In this document: one piece after another, positions 33,633-41,903 of the stretch | Position numbering within the stretch: position 1 is the first letter of the stretch | Layout: the number at the start of each line of letters is the position of its first letter | Assembly: GCA_039931675.1 (NCBI GenBank) | Contig: JBDTRM010000273.1 | Coordinates: forward strand, 1 to 42,684 | Origin: JAEUTH01 sp039931675 | Lineage (GTDB): Bacteria; Bacteroidota; Bacteroidia; AKYH767-A; OLB10 | Length of the DNA stretch: 42,684 bases | Direction: 5' to 3' | Program-made: the position numbers and the translations under genes | Notes under the pieces: model-generated | What the model was told of the DNA's origin: nothing | Database searches by the model: none | Seen by the model: only the letters and a program-made list of their open reading frames with translations

Positions 33633-33704
33633 GGTTGGTGTTCTTTTCACCGACCATTGAAGGTGGACGGGTGTTTTCAGTGATTGGTGAAAAAAACACT
33701 AACC
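33633..33704. repeat. Imperfect 24-bp inverted repeat after the START gene
   Basis: GGTTGGTGTTCTTTTCACCG with ACCA (33633-33656) faces TGATTGGTGAAAAAAACACT with AACC (33681-33704); 20 of 24 positions pair around a 24-nt loop. It may act as a terminator-like structure for the START gene, or be a copy of a dispersed palindrome. A short open frame that spans it (33563-33787, TTG start) is not credible as a gene. Confidence 0.65.
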
Positions 33705-33808
33705 CCATGAATAATAATATTGTAAAAATGTCTGAAGATGTGGTAAAAAGCCATTTCAATAATAAAATGATGCAACTTTTCGCGTAGTATTGTTGTCTTA
33801 TAATTAGC

Positions 33809-35737
33809 ATGAAAAAGGTTACAACCATAATTTTAATAATGTTCTTGTTTTGCGGTTCAATAACTGCTCAGCAAAAATTTATTAAAGCTTCAACTTCTAA
33901 TGATTTCGGTTCCAGAATAAAGGTTTTTTCAACTCCTGATTTGGGTTGGATAGTATTTTCAATGGATAGTCTTAAACTTTCGAAATTTAATAGTTGCGGG
34001 ATAAGTGAGTGGAGTAAAAAATATAATATTCCCACAACAAATTCATCATTAAGTGATTTTATTCAAACGAAAAGCGGTGATTTTGTTTTACTAACCCGCA
34101 TATTGAACGGCATTATTTATTCAGCATGTATAGCGCGAATTGATTTACAAGGTAACATAACATGGAGCAAATCATACCGGGACGCGGTTTATACACAATT
34201 TCCCTATACGATAAGCGAAGATAATCAAGGTAACATTTTTATTTTTGGAAATACTGAGCATACCGGCAACAATTCAGTTTTCAATTTAATTACAAAAATT
34301 GATGGCAGTGGTAATTTATTATGGACAAAGTTTTACGATCATGGATGGGTTTGGGGTGGTACAATAGTTACCTCTGATAATGGTTTACTGATACGCACCG
34401 GGAGTAACTTTATAAAAACAGATAATGCAGGTAATGTGCAATGGCAATCACAAGTACTTGGTTTAGGTTATTACTACATCGCACCGGTTGAAGTAAGTGA
34501 TGGATATATTTTTACAGGCTACACCAGCGGCACACAATACATAACTTTTGGTAAAATAGATAAGACCGGCAACCTCCTGTGGGGTGGACGCAAAACATCT
34601 GATTTGCCGGGAACTCCAACAGCTCTGCATAAAAGGAATAACGGAAATATTGCAGGAGTCTTTCTTAAGAATGGCTCTACAGTTGTTGAATTCGATAAAG
34701 ATTTAAATGTGGTTAAACAAAATTCAATTAATACTGCTATAACTTTATATGGAAAGGACATTTGCTTTGTTAAAGATACTACACCCGTTTTAATTGGATT
34801 TACCGGTAGCCCGTCTGCATTTTTTATTGCCAGGATGGATAAGAATTATTCAACCAATTGTGATGTTGCATCTTCACCGGTCAATATAACAATTGATCCA
34901 TTGACTCAATCTTTCCAGCCCACAAATGTTACTACCTATAGCTTAAATGTTATTAATGAGAATTATAGTGTTGATACTTTTTCACTTTCGATGACTACGT
35001 TATGCTTTGTCCCTAAGACTTTAGATTTAGGAAGCGATACGCTTATTTGCGGTCATGCATCTCTGACCTTACAAAATAATACGGGTGATGTTTTTGATTC
35101 TTATCTCTGGTCAACAGGCGACACAACACCAACTATTGCAATTAATCAGTCAGGAACTTATTGGCTGCTTGCAACTTATAACTGTGGTGAGAATGAGGTT
35201 TCAGATACCGTTGAAGCAACTACTGTACCGGTGGTAACGGTTGACCTCGGAAAAGATATGTTAATATGTATAGACAGTTCTGAGATGCTAACTGCACCCG
35301 TGTGCTCAAGTTGTAATTACACCTGGAGCACAGGAAGCACATTGGCTGAAATTGAAATTTCAAAAGAGGGAACTTACTGGCTCAGCATTGATAATACAAA
35401 CGGATGCATTACAGGTGACACTGTTGAAGCATCAATTGTAAAATGCGATTGTAATTTGTATGTTCCCAATGCGTTCACACCCAATGATGATGCAACTAAT
35501 GAATTATTTAAGCCTGTATTTGATTGTGATTTCAGTGATTACAACTTGCGGATATTTAACCGGTGGGGTCAATTAATTTACACAACAAAAAATAAAGAAG
35601 ACGGATGGAATGGAAAATTTAATAATGTATCCGTACCACAAGGAATTTATTTATACGCTATGAGTTACAATCCTGTTTTAAAAGGTGAACTTAAAAACAC
35701 GATTACAAAGACGGGAACTGTGGCTGTGATTTATTAA
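33809..35737 (+). CDS. Secreted T9SS cargo protein with gliding-motility-type C-terminal domain
   Basis: A 642-residue protein with a signal peptide (MKKVTTIILIMFLFCGSITA). Residues ~25-340 consist of repeated strand units with a G-x-x-L-W-x-K pattern (GNLLWTKFYDHGW, GNVQWQSQVLG, GNLLWGGRKTS), suggesting a beta-propeller. Two Ig-like repeats follow (LDLGSDTLICGHASLTL and VDLGKDMLICIDSSEML). The end is the CHU_C/type-B T9SS sorting domain: YVPNAFTPNDDATNELFKP, LRIFNRWGQLIYTT, DGWNGKFNN, VPQGIYLYAM. It is therefore exported across the outer membrane by T9SS and probably surface-bound. Its ligand is unknown. A PorX regulator of T9SS lies 0.8 kb downstream on the other strand. Confidence 0.92.
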   Translation: MKKVTTIILIMFLFCGSITAQQKFIKASTSNDFGSRIKVFSTPDLGWIVFSMDSLKLSKFNSCGISEWSKKYNIPTTNSSLSDFIQTKSGDFVLLTRILNGIIYSACIARIDLQGNITWSKSYRDAVYTQFPYTISEDNQGNIFIFGNTEHTGNNSVFNLITKIDGSGNLLWTKFYDHGWVWGGTIVTSDNGLLIRTGSNFIKTDNAGNVQWQSQVLGLGYYYIAPVEVSDGYIFTGYTSGTQYITFGKIDKTGNLLWGGRKTSDLPGTPTALHKRNNGNIAGVFLKNGSTVVEFDKDLNVVKQNSINTAITLYGKDICFVKDTTPVLIGFTGSPSAFFIARMDKNYSTNCDVASSPVNITIDPLTQSFQPTNVTTYSLNVINENYSVDTFSLSMTTLCFVPKTLDLGSDTLICGHASLTLQNNTGDVFDSYLWSTGDTTPTIAINQSGTYWLLATYNCGENEVSDTVEATTVPVVTVDLGKDMLICIDSSEMLTAPVCSSCNYTWSTGSTLAEIEISKEGTYWLSIDNTNGCITGDTVEASIVKCDCNLYVPNAFTPNDDATNELFKPVFDCDFSDYNLRIFNRWGQLIYTTKNKEDGWNGKFNNVSVPQGIYLYAMSYNPVLKGELKNTITKTGTVAVIY

Positions 35738-35748
35738 ACAAAAAAAAT

Positions 35749-36069
35749 GTTGAATGATGAATTTCGAATATTGAATTTTGAAGGCAATGAAATCTTGAAA
35801 TTAAGAATTCATTTTTATTAAGAAAAAACGTTACTGTTCAGGTGCCTAATTTGTCTTGAAACGCCTATTAATGCTGATATAAATGTTTCCATTTTTTAGT
35901 TGCAAAAAAATTCAAAAAAGTTAAGTAATTCAAATTCAAATTATTGATGATGCAAACACTTACCTGTTTAAAAAATTATACTTTAATAATCAATTAGTTT
36001 ACCTGCTGAACTGTAACGAAAAAACATTATAACTTCAACATTCGACATTCGACATTCAACATTCATTCA
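35749..36069. repeat. Gene-free region bounded by inverted degenerate TTGAATG-type repeats
   Basis: 35749-35781 is built from TTGAATG / TGAATTT / CGAATAT / TGAATTT units. 36034-36069 is the complementary type, four ACATTCR heptads in tandem (ACATTCG twice, ACATTCA twice). The two arrays face each other across about 250 bases with no gene. Similar TTGAATGTCGAATGT stretches are, from memory, common between genes in this phylum. No promoter or RNA gene could be identified between them. Confidence 0.55.
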
Positions 36070-36089
36070 AAATTTCATTTTTTTTCAAC

Positions 36090-36470
36090 TTGTTTCTTTT
36101 CAAAAAGACCTATTTCATTCTTGCCATAATACTTTTTGCGATTGAAATTTATATTGCGGGATTTATGCACGATCGTATAATTCGTCCTTACGTTGGAGAT
36201 TTGCTGGTAGTGATATTTATCTATTGCTTTTTAAAATCCTTTTTGAATGTAGCCGTAATGCCTCTCGCAATAAGTGTGTTGTTGTTTTCATTTTTTGTTG
36301 AAATCACGCAGTATTTCGGGTTGATATATTATCTTAATCTTGAAAACAATAAACTTGCATTGGCAATTTTAGGAAAGTCATTCAAATGGCTGGATATTAT
36401 TGCTTACACAGTTGGAATTTTAGTAGTGTTGGGGTCTGAAAATTTTTTGGCCAAAAAAAGAATAGTATAA
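36090..36470 (+). CDS. DUF2809 family membrane protein
   Basis: A 126-residue integral membrane protein with about four TM helices. The family mark IIRPYVGDLLVVIFIYCFLK lies near 30-49, and FVEITQYFGL near 69-79. The reading frame starts with TTG; no ATG lies just upstream and the next Met is inside the conserved region, so TTG is taken as the start. DUF2809 has no established function. It is flanked by repeat-rich spacers on both sides and has no operon partner. Confidence 0.8.
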   Translation: MFLFKKTYFILAIILFAIEIYIAGFMHDRIIRPYVGDLLVVIFIYCFLKSFLNVAVMPLAISVLLFSFFVEITQYFGLIYYLNLENNKLALAILGKSFKWLDIIAYTVGILVVLGSENFLAKKRIV

Positions 36471-36482
36471 GTATGTAATTAT

Positions 36483-36554
36483 GGTAATTGAGGTAATTGA
36501 GAATCGAAAACTAAAACCACAAACAACAAAACCATAAACTACAAACCATAAACT
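36483..36554. repeat. Short direct repeats between DUF2809 gene and porX
   Basis: GGTAATTGA occurs twice in tandem (36483-36500) and AAACCATAAACT twice (36529-36540 and 36543-36554). They lie in the 88-bp convergent spacer. No hairpin terminator is evident. Confidence 0.55.
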
Positions 36555-36558
36555 CCAA

Positions 36559-38121
36559 TTACACCTTACTCTGCAACGTAATAACCGGAATAATCATTTC
36601 TTCGGGCGATATACCGCCATGCTGAAATGTGTTGCGATAGTATGCCACGTAATGATTATAATTATTCGGGTAAGCAAAGAAATCATCACGCTTTGCAAAA
36701 ACATAAGAAGTGCTTAAATGTGTTTTGGGCAAGCCTGCATCAGCGGGATTTTTTACTTCAAAAACTTCGCGTCTTTCATAGCTTAAGCTTTTGCCATTCT
36801 TGTAACGAAGATTGCTGTTTGTATTTCTGTCCCCCACAATTTTTACAGGCTCCTTTACTTTAATGGTTCCATGATCTGTTGTGATGATGACTTTACATTT
36901 GCGCTCAGCAATTTTACGTAATGCCTCCATTAAAGGTGAGTTTTGTATCCACGAAAGTGTAATGGAGCGATAGGCTTTTTCATTGTCGGCAAGCTCGCGT
37001 ATTACTTCCATCTCTGTGCGTGCATGGCTGAGCATATCCACAAAATTGTAAACAATCACATTCAGTTTATTCTTAAACATGTTGTGAACATTCTCCACCA
37101 TATCTTTACCGGCTTGTATATTCGTAACCTTGGTATAAGAGAAGTTATACGTTTTGCGAAAGCGTTGAATCTGGTCAGCGAGAAAATCTTTTTCATACAT
37201 ATTTTTTCCGCCTTCTTCCTCATCATTCAGCCACATTTTTGGAAAACGTTTTTCAATATCTATCGGCAAAAGCCCTGCAAAAATTGAATTGCGTGAATAC
37301 TGTGTGGCAGTTGGCAAGATGCTGTAATAAGTATCTTCCTCGGTTACTTTAAAAAACTCTGTTATAACAGGTTCGATAATTTTCCATTGGTCATAACGCA
37401 GGTTATCTATCAAAACAAAAAAAGTAGGATCATCGCTGCTGTCAACCAAAGGAAAAACTTTTTTCTTAAACAATTGATAGGATAGGGTAGGGGCGTTGAC
37501 ATCAGGATTTTTAATCCAGTTAAAATAATTATTCTCCACAAACTTGCTGAACATGCTGTTGGCTTCATCCTTTTGACTGGTAAGGATTTCATACATGCCT
37601 GCATCCTGTGTTTTTTCAAGTTCCAATTCCCAGTAAACTAATTTCTTATACACATCAACCCATTCCTGCCAGCTCAGTTTGTCATTAAGCGTCATGCTTA
37701 TCTGTCTGAATTGCTGTTGATATTGTGAATTTGTTTTTTCACTAATGAGTCTTTTGTTATCAAGATTTTTTTTGAGCGACAATAAAATTTGGTTAGGATT
37801 AACAGGCTTGATAAGGTAATCAGCAATCTTGCTCCCTATGGCATCTTCCATAATAGCTTCTTCTTCACTTTTGGTGATCATGATCACAGGAGTATGCTGC
37901 TTTATGTTTTTAAGTCGCACTAAAGTTTCCAATCCGCTCAGTCCGGGCATGTTTTCATCCAATAAAACAATGTCAAAATCCTCCACAGAGATTTTCTCCA
38001 GGGCATCATCACCATTGTTAACTGTTGTTACATCATAACCTTTTTCTGTTAAAAAAAGCACATGCGGCTTCAGCAGGTCTATTTCATCATCAGCCCATAG
38101 TATGCGTGGTTTTTCTGTCAT
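36559..38121 (-). CDS. porX: PorX: response regulator with PglZ domain, T9SS regulator
   Basis: A 520-residue protein, the usual PorX length. The receiver domain (1-120) has the acidic residues D11-D12 in LWADDE, phospho-acceptor Asp55 in VLLDENMPG, and Lys in YLIKPVNP. A three-helix linker and a PglZ alkaline-phosphatase-like domain follow, with metal-site segments VLIDNLRYDQWK near 233-244, PTATQYSRNSIFAGL, and TTDHGT near 428. PorX works with the kinase PorY and the ECF factor SigP to switch on T9SS genes in Porphyromonas; its PglZ domain was reported to be a zinc-dependent phosphodiesterase active on cyclic oligonucleotides. No porY is adjacent. The nearby T9SS cargo gene fits the role. 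Confidence 0.93.
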   Translation of the reverse strand: MTEKPRILWADDEIDLLKPHVLFLTEKGYDVTTVNNGDDALEKISVEDFDIVLLDENMPGLSGLETLVRLKNIKQHTPVIMITKSEEEAIMEDAIGSKIADYLIKPVNPNQILLSLKKNLDNKRLISEKTNSQYQQQFRQISMTLNDKLSWQEWVDVYKKLVYWELELEKTQDAGMYEILTSQKDEANSMFSKFVENNYFNWIKNPDVNAPTLSYQLFKKKVFPLVDSSDDPTFFVLIDNLRYDQWKIIEPVITEFFKVTEEDTYYSILPTATQYSRNSIFAGLLPIDIEKRFPKMWLNDEEEGGKNMYEKDFLADQIQRFRKTYNFSYTKVTNIQAGKDMVENVHNMFKNKLNVIVYNFVDMLSHARTEMEVIRELADNEKAYRSITLSWIQNSPLMEALRKIAERKCKVIITTDHGTIKVKEPVKIVGDRNTNSNLRYKNGKSLSYERREVFEVKNPADAGLPKTHLSTSYVFAKRDDFFAYPNNYNHYVAYYRNTFQHGGISPEEMIIPVITLQSKV

Positions 38122-38344
38122 ATTGAAAATTTGTTTTTTAAATTAATGTGTGAAATTTTTATGCTTTAAAAAGCACGAAAGTAAAAATGTGGAAGAACTT
38201 TAAAAAAAGTAAAGGTGGTGTATAAAGCGAGATTTAAAAAGAAGTTCGATTATTTAATATGTCAATACGTAAATTATGGGGGATTATTGCAAATGAAAAA
38301 TATAAAAATTTTATTGAAGAGTTTAACTGGACTTTAAGGCATTG

Positions 38345-38377
38345 AAAAAGTGTGATGGCGTTTTTAAACACTTTTTT
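38345..38377. terminator. Terminator downstream of the HigA-like gene
   Basis: AAAAAGTGT (38345-38353) and ACACTTTTT (38368-38376) form a 9-bp stem with a 14-nt loop; on the minus strand it ends in a T5 run. A further perfect 8-bp hairpin, AAATCAAG/CTTGATTT (38385-38409), overlaps the gene's stop codon. The rest of the 38122-38344 spacer is A/T-rich and shows no gene. Confidence 0.65.
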
Positions 38378-38407
38378 AACTTTTAAATCAAGCCTATTCA
38401 TCTTGAT

Positions 38408-38764
38408 TTATGTTGCAGGCAAGAATATTTCTGCAGGCAATTTGAAATATTCTTTGAGTCTTTGAGCCATCTTCAAAGTAATTTCTCGCCTGCCAGAAAG
38501 CACAGATGAGATATGACCTTTGCTTCCGATTACCTGATCAAGGTCTTTAGCTTTCATACCACGCTCAGCCATTTTCATTTTTATAAACTCAATAGGATTT
38601 GCTTCAGGTATATGAATGTTCTTTTGTTCATAATCTTTGATCAATAATAATAGCAACGCCAATTCATCGGCTTCTACAGAACCTTCTTTTGCATGAAAAA
38701 TTGCCAAAGTTCTTTTAACAGCTTTTTTGTATGCAGTTTCTGTTTTAATTATTTTCCATTTCAT
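38408..38764 (-). CDS. HigA-like HTH regulator without adjacent toxin
   Basis: A 118-residue protein with an XRE-type helix-turn-helix in its C-terminal half: IEFIKMKMAERGMKAKDL, then DQVIGSKGHISSVLSGRREI and TLKMAQRLKEYFKLPAEIFL. The N-terminal YKKAVKRTLAIFHAKEGS and DELALLLLLIKDYEQ segments are typical of the HigA antitoxin group that pairs with a HigB RNase encoded just upstream. No HigB frame is seen in the 350 bases upstream, so it is solitary, either a stand-alone repressor or the survivor of a lost pair. Confidence 0.8.
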   Translation of the reverse strand: MKWKIIKTETAYKKAVKRTLAIFHAKEGSVEADELALLLLLIKDYEQKNIHIPEANPIEFIKMKMAERGMKAKDLDQVIGSKGHISSVLSGRREITLKMAQRLKEYFKLPAEIFLPAT

Positions 38765-38938
38765 GTTATTTGAATTTTATAATTCAATGACAAAGCAAAG
38801 AAACAATCTTGTTTTATTGATTCAAGATTTATATTCACTTACCCGTTAAACACGACAAACTTTAGCATTTTATTTTAGTTCGTAAGCATCTTTTGCCTAA
38901 AGCGAGACAAACATTAGTAGAAAAACTCAAACAAATAA

Positions 38939-39037
38939 ATTGACCTTATTACCTTATTTCACCGCGAAAAAAATAAGGTAATAAGGTATTTGGACAGAGA
39001 GGATACCTTTCTACTACGGTTAAAAAATAAGGTCAAT
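38939..39037. repeat. Nested palindromic region in a gene-free spacer
   Basis: Perfect 17-bp arms ACCTTATTACCTTATTT (38943-38959) and AAATAAGGTAATAAGGT (38971-38987) enclose CACCGCGAAAA. A second possible pairing joins ATTGACCTTATT (38939-38950) with AATAAGGTCAAT (39026-39037), and TAGTAGAAA upstream with TTTCTACTA at about 39009. The structure sits between the divergent HigA-like and HD genes. It could be a regulator binding site, a mobile palindrome or a structured RNA. Confidence 0.7.
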
Positions 39038-39121
39038 GAAATGCTACGATTTATGCTGTTAGCTGTATAAAAAAGTTAACGAACCGGTTTTTTTTAATTG
39101 CTTTGCCTCTTTAAAATTCAA

Positions 39122-40357
39122 ATGCCGAAAGCGAAAATTTATAACGACCCCGTTTATGGTTTTATCACCATTCCTTTTCAGTTGATTAATGATTTAATTG
39201 AGCATCCTTATTTTCAACGATTGCGCAGGATAAAACAATTGGGGCTTACTCATTATGTATATCCGGGTGCTTTGCATACGCGCTTTCATCATGCGCTTGG
39301 CGCTATGTACCTGATGATGGAGGCTGTGGAGACACTTCGTTCAAAAGGGATTGAGATTAACCATAGCGAAGCTGAGGCTGTTACTGTTGCAATATTATTG
39401 CATGATATCGGTCACGGTCCGTTTTCTCATGCGCTTGAAAATTCAATTGTTACCGATGTGCATCATGAAACCATTTCAGTACTTTTTATGAATGAGTTGA
39501 ATGAGCAGATGAATGGAAGATTGAAGATGGCAATAGAAATTTTTCAAAATCAGTATCCCAAAAAATTTCTTCACCAGTTGGTTTCAAGTCAGTTGGATAT
39601 GGACAGGTTAGACTATCTTAATCGGGATAGTTTTTTTACAGGTGTTTCAGAAGGCGTGGTGAGCAGCGACCGTATTATAAAAATGCTTGATGTGCATGAT
39701 GATAATCTCGTGGTGGAACAAAAAGGAATTTATTCTATTGAGAAGTTCATCATCTCGCGAAGGCTGATGTATTGGCAGGTTTATCTCCACAAAACAGTTT
39801 TAGCAGCCGAAAATTTATTGATGAAAATTTTACAACGCGCTAAAGAGTTAGCTGAGAAAGGCGCAGACTTATTTGCAACACCTGCATTTTTATTTTTTCT
39901 CCAAAACACAATTACAGAAAGTGATTTTGCATCAGATAAAAAAGTATTGCATCAATTTGCTTTGTTAGATGATTATGATGTTTTCACTTCGGTGAAAGTT
40001 TGGTGTTATCACCCTGATTTTATTTTATCCACTTTATGTACCAACTTAATTGATCGAAAACTTTATAAAATTAAAATTCAAAAAGAACGGATTGATTCCA
40101 AAGAATTAGCTGATGCACAACAAAAAGCAGTTTCACTTTTTAATATTGAAAAACAACATGCTCATTACTTTGCTTTTGAAGGCGAAGTAGTAAACAATGC
40201 CTATAAAATTTCGGACGAGAAGATTAATATTTTATTTAAAGATGATTCCGTTACCGATATTGCTTTTGCATCAGACAATCTGAATATTCATGTTTTATCT
40301 GAACCTATTGTGAAACATTATTTATGTGTGGATAGGAAGCTGTTGCAGAAAATGTGA
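39122..40357 (+). CDS. HD-domain phosphohydrolase (SAMHD1/dGTPase-like)
   Basis: About 411 residues from ATG 39122; the conserved start KIYNDPVYGFI follows at once, so the earlier TTG at 39098 is rejected. The metal-binding HD set is clear: His in RFHHALG (56-57), H94-D95 in LLHDIGHGPFSH, and the downstream Asp in SQLDMDRLDYLNRDS near 160. Such proteins hydrolyse dNTPs or related phosphoesters; the exact substrate is unknown. Its last ~105 bases are duplicated, in decayed form, 1.5 kb downstream at 41751-41855, beyond the next gene. Confidence 0.88.
   Translation: MPKAKIYNDPVYGFITIPFQLINDLIEHPYFQRLRRIKQLGLTHYVYPGALHTRFHHALGAMYLMMEAVETLRSKGIEINHSEAEAVTVAILLHDIGHGPFSHALENSIVTDVHHETISVLFMNELNEQMNGRLKMAIEIFQNQYPKKFLHQLVSSQLDMDRLDYLNRDSFFTGVSEGVVSSDRIIKMLDVHDDNLVVEQKGIYSIEKFIISRRLMYWQVYLHKTVLAAENLLMKILQRAKELAEKGADLFATPAFLFFLQNTITESDFASDKKVLHQFALLDDYDVFTSVKVWCYHPDFILSTLCTNLIDRKLYKIKIQKERIDSKELADAQQKAVSLFNIEKQHAHYFAFEGEVVNNAYKISDEKINILFKDDSVTDIAFASDNLNIHVLSEPIVKHYLCVDRKLLQKM
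40237..40340 (+). repeat. 3' end of the HD gene, parent copy of a direct repeat
   Basis: This stretch, within the last 120 bases of the HD gene, matches 41751-41855 at close to nine in ten positions with one inserted T. It is the intact, coding copy. The second DRHyd-type gene lies between the two copies. Confidence 0.88.
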
Positions 40358-40480
40358 TTTAGGGTATTAAATTGCATATTGCATTCTTCAAAACCAAGTA
40401 CTCCGAACATCAAAAAAAATTAAAACCATAAAAGATTGCTACATCTTGTAAGTACAAACTATTAATTAAAATCACCATAT

Positions 40481-41749
40481 ATGAAAGACTATAACTTTTG
40501 CTTTGTCGTAATGGGTTTCGGCACGAAACCAAGCTATGCAACCGGTACGGTTCGAATGTTGGATTTAAACCAAACTTACACCAAATTGATCAAGCCTGTG
40601 TTTGACGAATTAGGAATTAAATGCCAGCGTGCCTGCGATATGAATGTATCGGGAAGCATTGATAAGGTAATGATAAAAGCGATCAAAGAATCTGATATTG
40701 TAGTTTGCGATATCACCTGTTTGAATGCAAATGCGTTGTGGGAATTGGGTGTGCGACATGCATTGAACAAGCAGCATACTATACTGATATCTGATGCTGC
40801 GCACTTAAGCCCAAGCCCGCCCTTTGATGTAAGCCATCACGTTATTTATAGCTATAAACATTCGCCTGAAGGCATTACTGATGAAGATGCTGAGAAGTTT
40901 AAAGCAACTCTGAAAGAGATTGTCATAAATCTTGAAAATAATCTGCTTAAATCCGACAGCCCGGTATTCGATGTTTTGGATCCGGATACGAGTTCATTAT
41001 TTGGTGACAAGGATGAAAAAGAACCAATGGAGTCATTTTCTTCATTGATGGACCGCGCAGAAACTGCCAAGAAGAAAAAGGATTGGAAACTTGCAATAGA
41101 ATTATTCCAAAAAGCAAAAGAATATACTGAAAAAAACCTGGCGCCAAAAAGTGATTTGCCATTTATCCAATGTCGCAGGGCTTTGTGCACGTACAAATCT
41201 AAGCCTGACGATATCTTTGCATTAGCCGAGGCCAAAGTAATCCTGAGTGCGCTCAACCCAAAAGATACAACTGATGTTGAAGTTCTGGGGCTTAATGGTG
41301 CTATTAACAAGCGCCTGTTTGAGATCACAAATAAGCTTGAATATTTAGAGGAGTCTATTTGGTTTTATGACCGCGGTTATAGTTTGGTTCAGGATTATTA
41401 CAATGGAATCAATGCAGCCTTTTCACTATATAAAAAAGCATTGGTACTGAAGGCTAAGAATGATGATGACTGGGAAGAAGCCAAAACTGATGCAGACTCT
41501 ATGCGCAATAAGGTTTTGAAAACCTCGCTCGCTCTTGAAGCAGACCCCGGCTTTAAGGAAAGGAAGGACGCTGTGTGGGTGCTCTATACGATTGCCGAAG
41601 GTTATAATTACAAGGATAAACCAGAGCAGATGGCAGAGTACGAGGCCAAGGCAGCAGAAGTTGCAAAAGCCACGAATGACGATTTTGCTACAAGTTCTTA
41701 TGAAGAGCAAAAAACGAAAATCACTCCTATGTTGCAATCGTTGAAATAA
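40481..41749 (+). CDS. Deoxyribosyltransferase-like (DRHyd-type) + TRAFs-binding-type TPR protein
   Basis: A 422-residue soluble protein. Residues 1-150 form a nucleoside-deoxyribosyltransferase-like Rossmann domain: CFVVMGFGTKPSYATG at 7-22, then MLDLNQTYTKLIKPVFDELG, the RACD segment, IVVCDITCLNANALWELG near 80-97 (candidate catalytic Glu in WELG), VRHALNKQHTILI, and PPFDVSHH. From about 185 the chain is helical with TPR spacing (RAETAKKKKDWKLAIELFQK and later repeats), the part annotated in relatives as MAP3K TRAFs-binding domain. The design matches the 1447-2949 protein. It lies in a 1.4-kb insert between two copies of the HD gene 3' end. A role in immune or stress signalling is inferred. 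Confidence 0.75.
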   Translation: MKDYNFCFVVMGFGTKPSYATGTVRMLDLNQTYTKLIKPVFDELGIKCQRACDMNVSGSIDKVMIKAIKESDIVVCDITCLNANALWELGVRHALNKQHTILISDAAHLSPSPPFDVSHHVIYSYKHSPEGITDEDAEKFKATLKEIVINLENNLLKSDSPVFDVLDPDTSSLFGDKDEKEPMESFSSLMDRAETAKKKKDWKLAIELFQKAKEYTEKNLAPKSDLPFIQCRRALCTYKSKPDDIFALAEAKVILSALNPKDTTDVEVLGLNGAINKRLFEITNKLEYLEESIWFYDRGYSLVQDYYNGINAAFSLYKKALVLKAKNDDDWEEAKTDADSMRNKVLKTSLALEADPGFKERKDAVWVLYTIAEGYNYKDKPEQMAEYEAKAAEVAKATNDDFATSSYEEQKTKITPMLQSLK

Positions 41750-41750
41750 T

Positions 41751-41855
41751 AAAGGTGATTCTGTTACCAATATTGCTTTTGCATTCGGCAATCTGAATAT
41801 TTATGTTTTTATCTGAACCGATTGTGAAACATTATTTGTGTGTGGATAAAAAGTT
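41751..41855 (+). pseudogene. Decayed duplicate of the HD gene 3' end
   Basis: Aligns with 40237-40340: GATTCYGTTACC, ATATTGCTTTTGCAT, CAATCTGAATATT, ATCTGAACC and ATTGTGAAACATTATTT are shared, with about ten substitutions and one extra T in a T run that breaks the reading frame. It begins immediately after the stop of the DRHyd-type gene. It is probably the displaced original 3' end of the HD gene after an insertion. Confidence 0.85.
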
Positions 41856-41888
41856 CGTGTAGATAATTAAGTTCGCGTAGATAATTAA
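41853..41888. repeat. 18-bp tandem repeat beside the transposase gene
   Basis: GTTCGTGTAGATAATTAA followed directly by GTTCGCGTAGATAATTAA, one difference. It lies between the decayed HD fragment and the stop codon of the transposase at 41904, so it may mark the boundary of the insertion sequence. Confidence 0.75.
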
Positions 41889-41903
41889 CCCAACTTGCAG
41901 CTA

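Noticed and set aside
33563..33787. Possible 74-residue membrane peptide after the START gene
   Set aside because: TTG start overlapping the START stop, and about a third of the frame is the inverted repeat at 33633-33704; no family resemblance.
38122..38344. Small gene between porX and the HigA-like gene
   Set aside because: Only short, A/T-rich open stretches without motifs.
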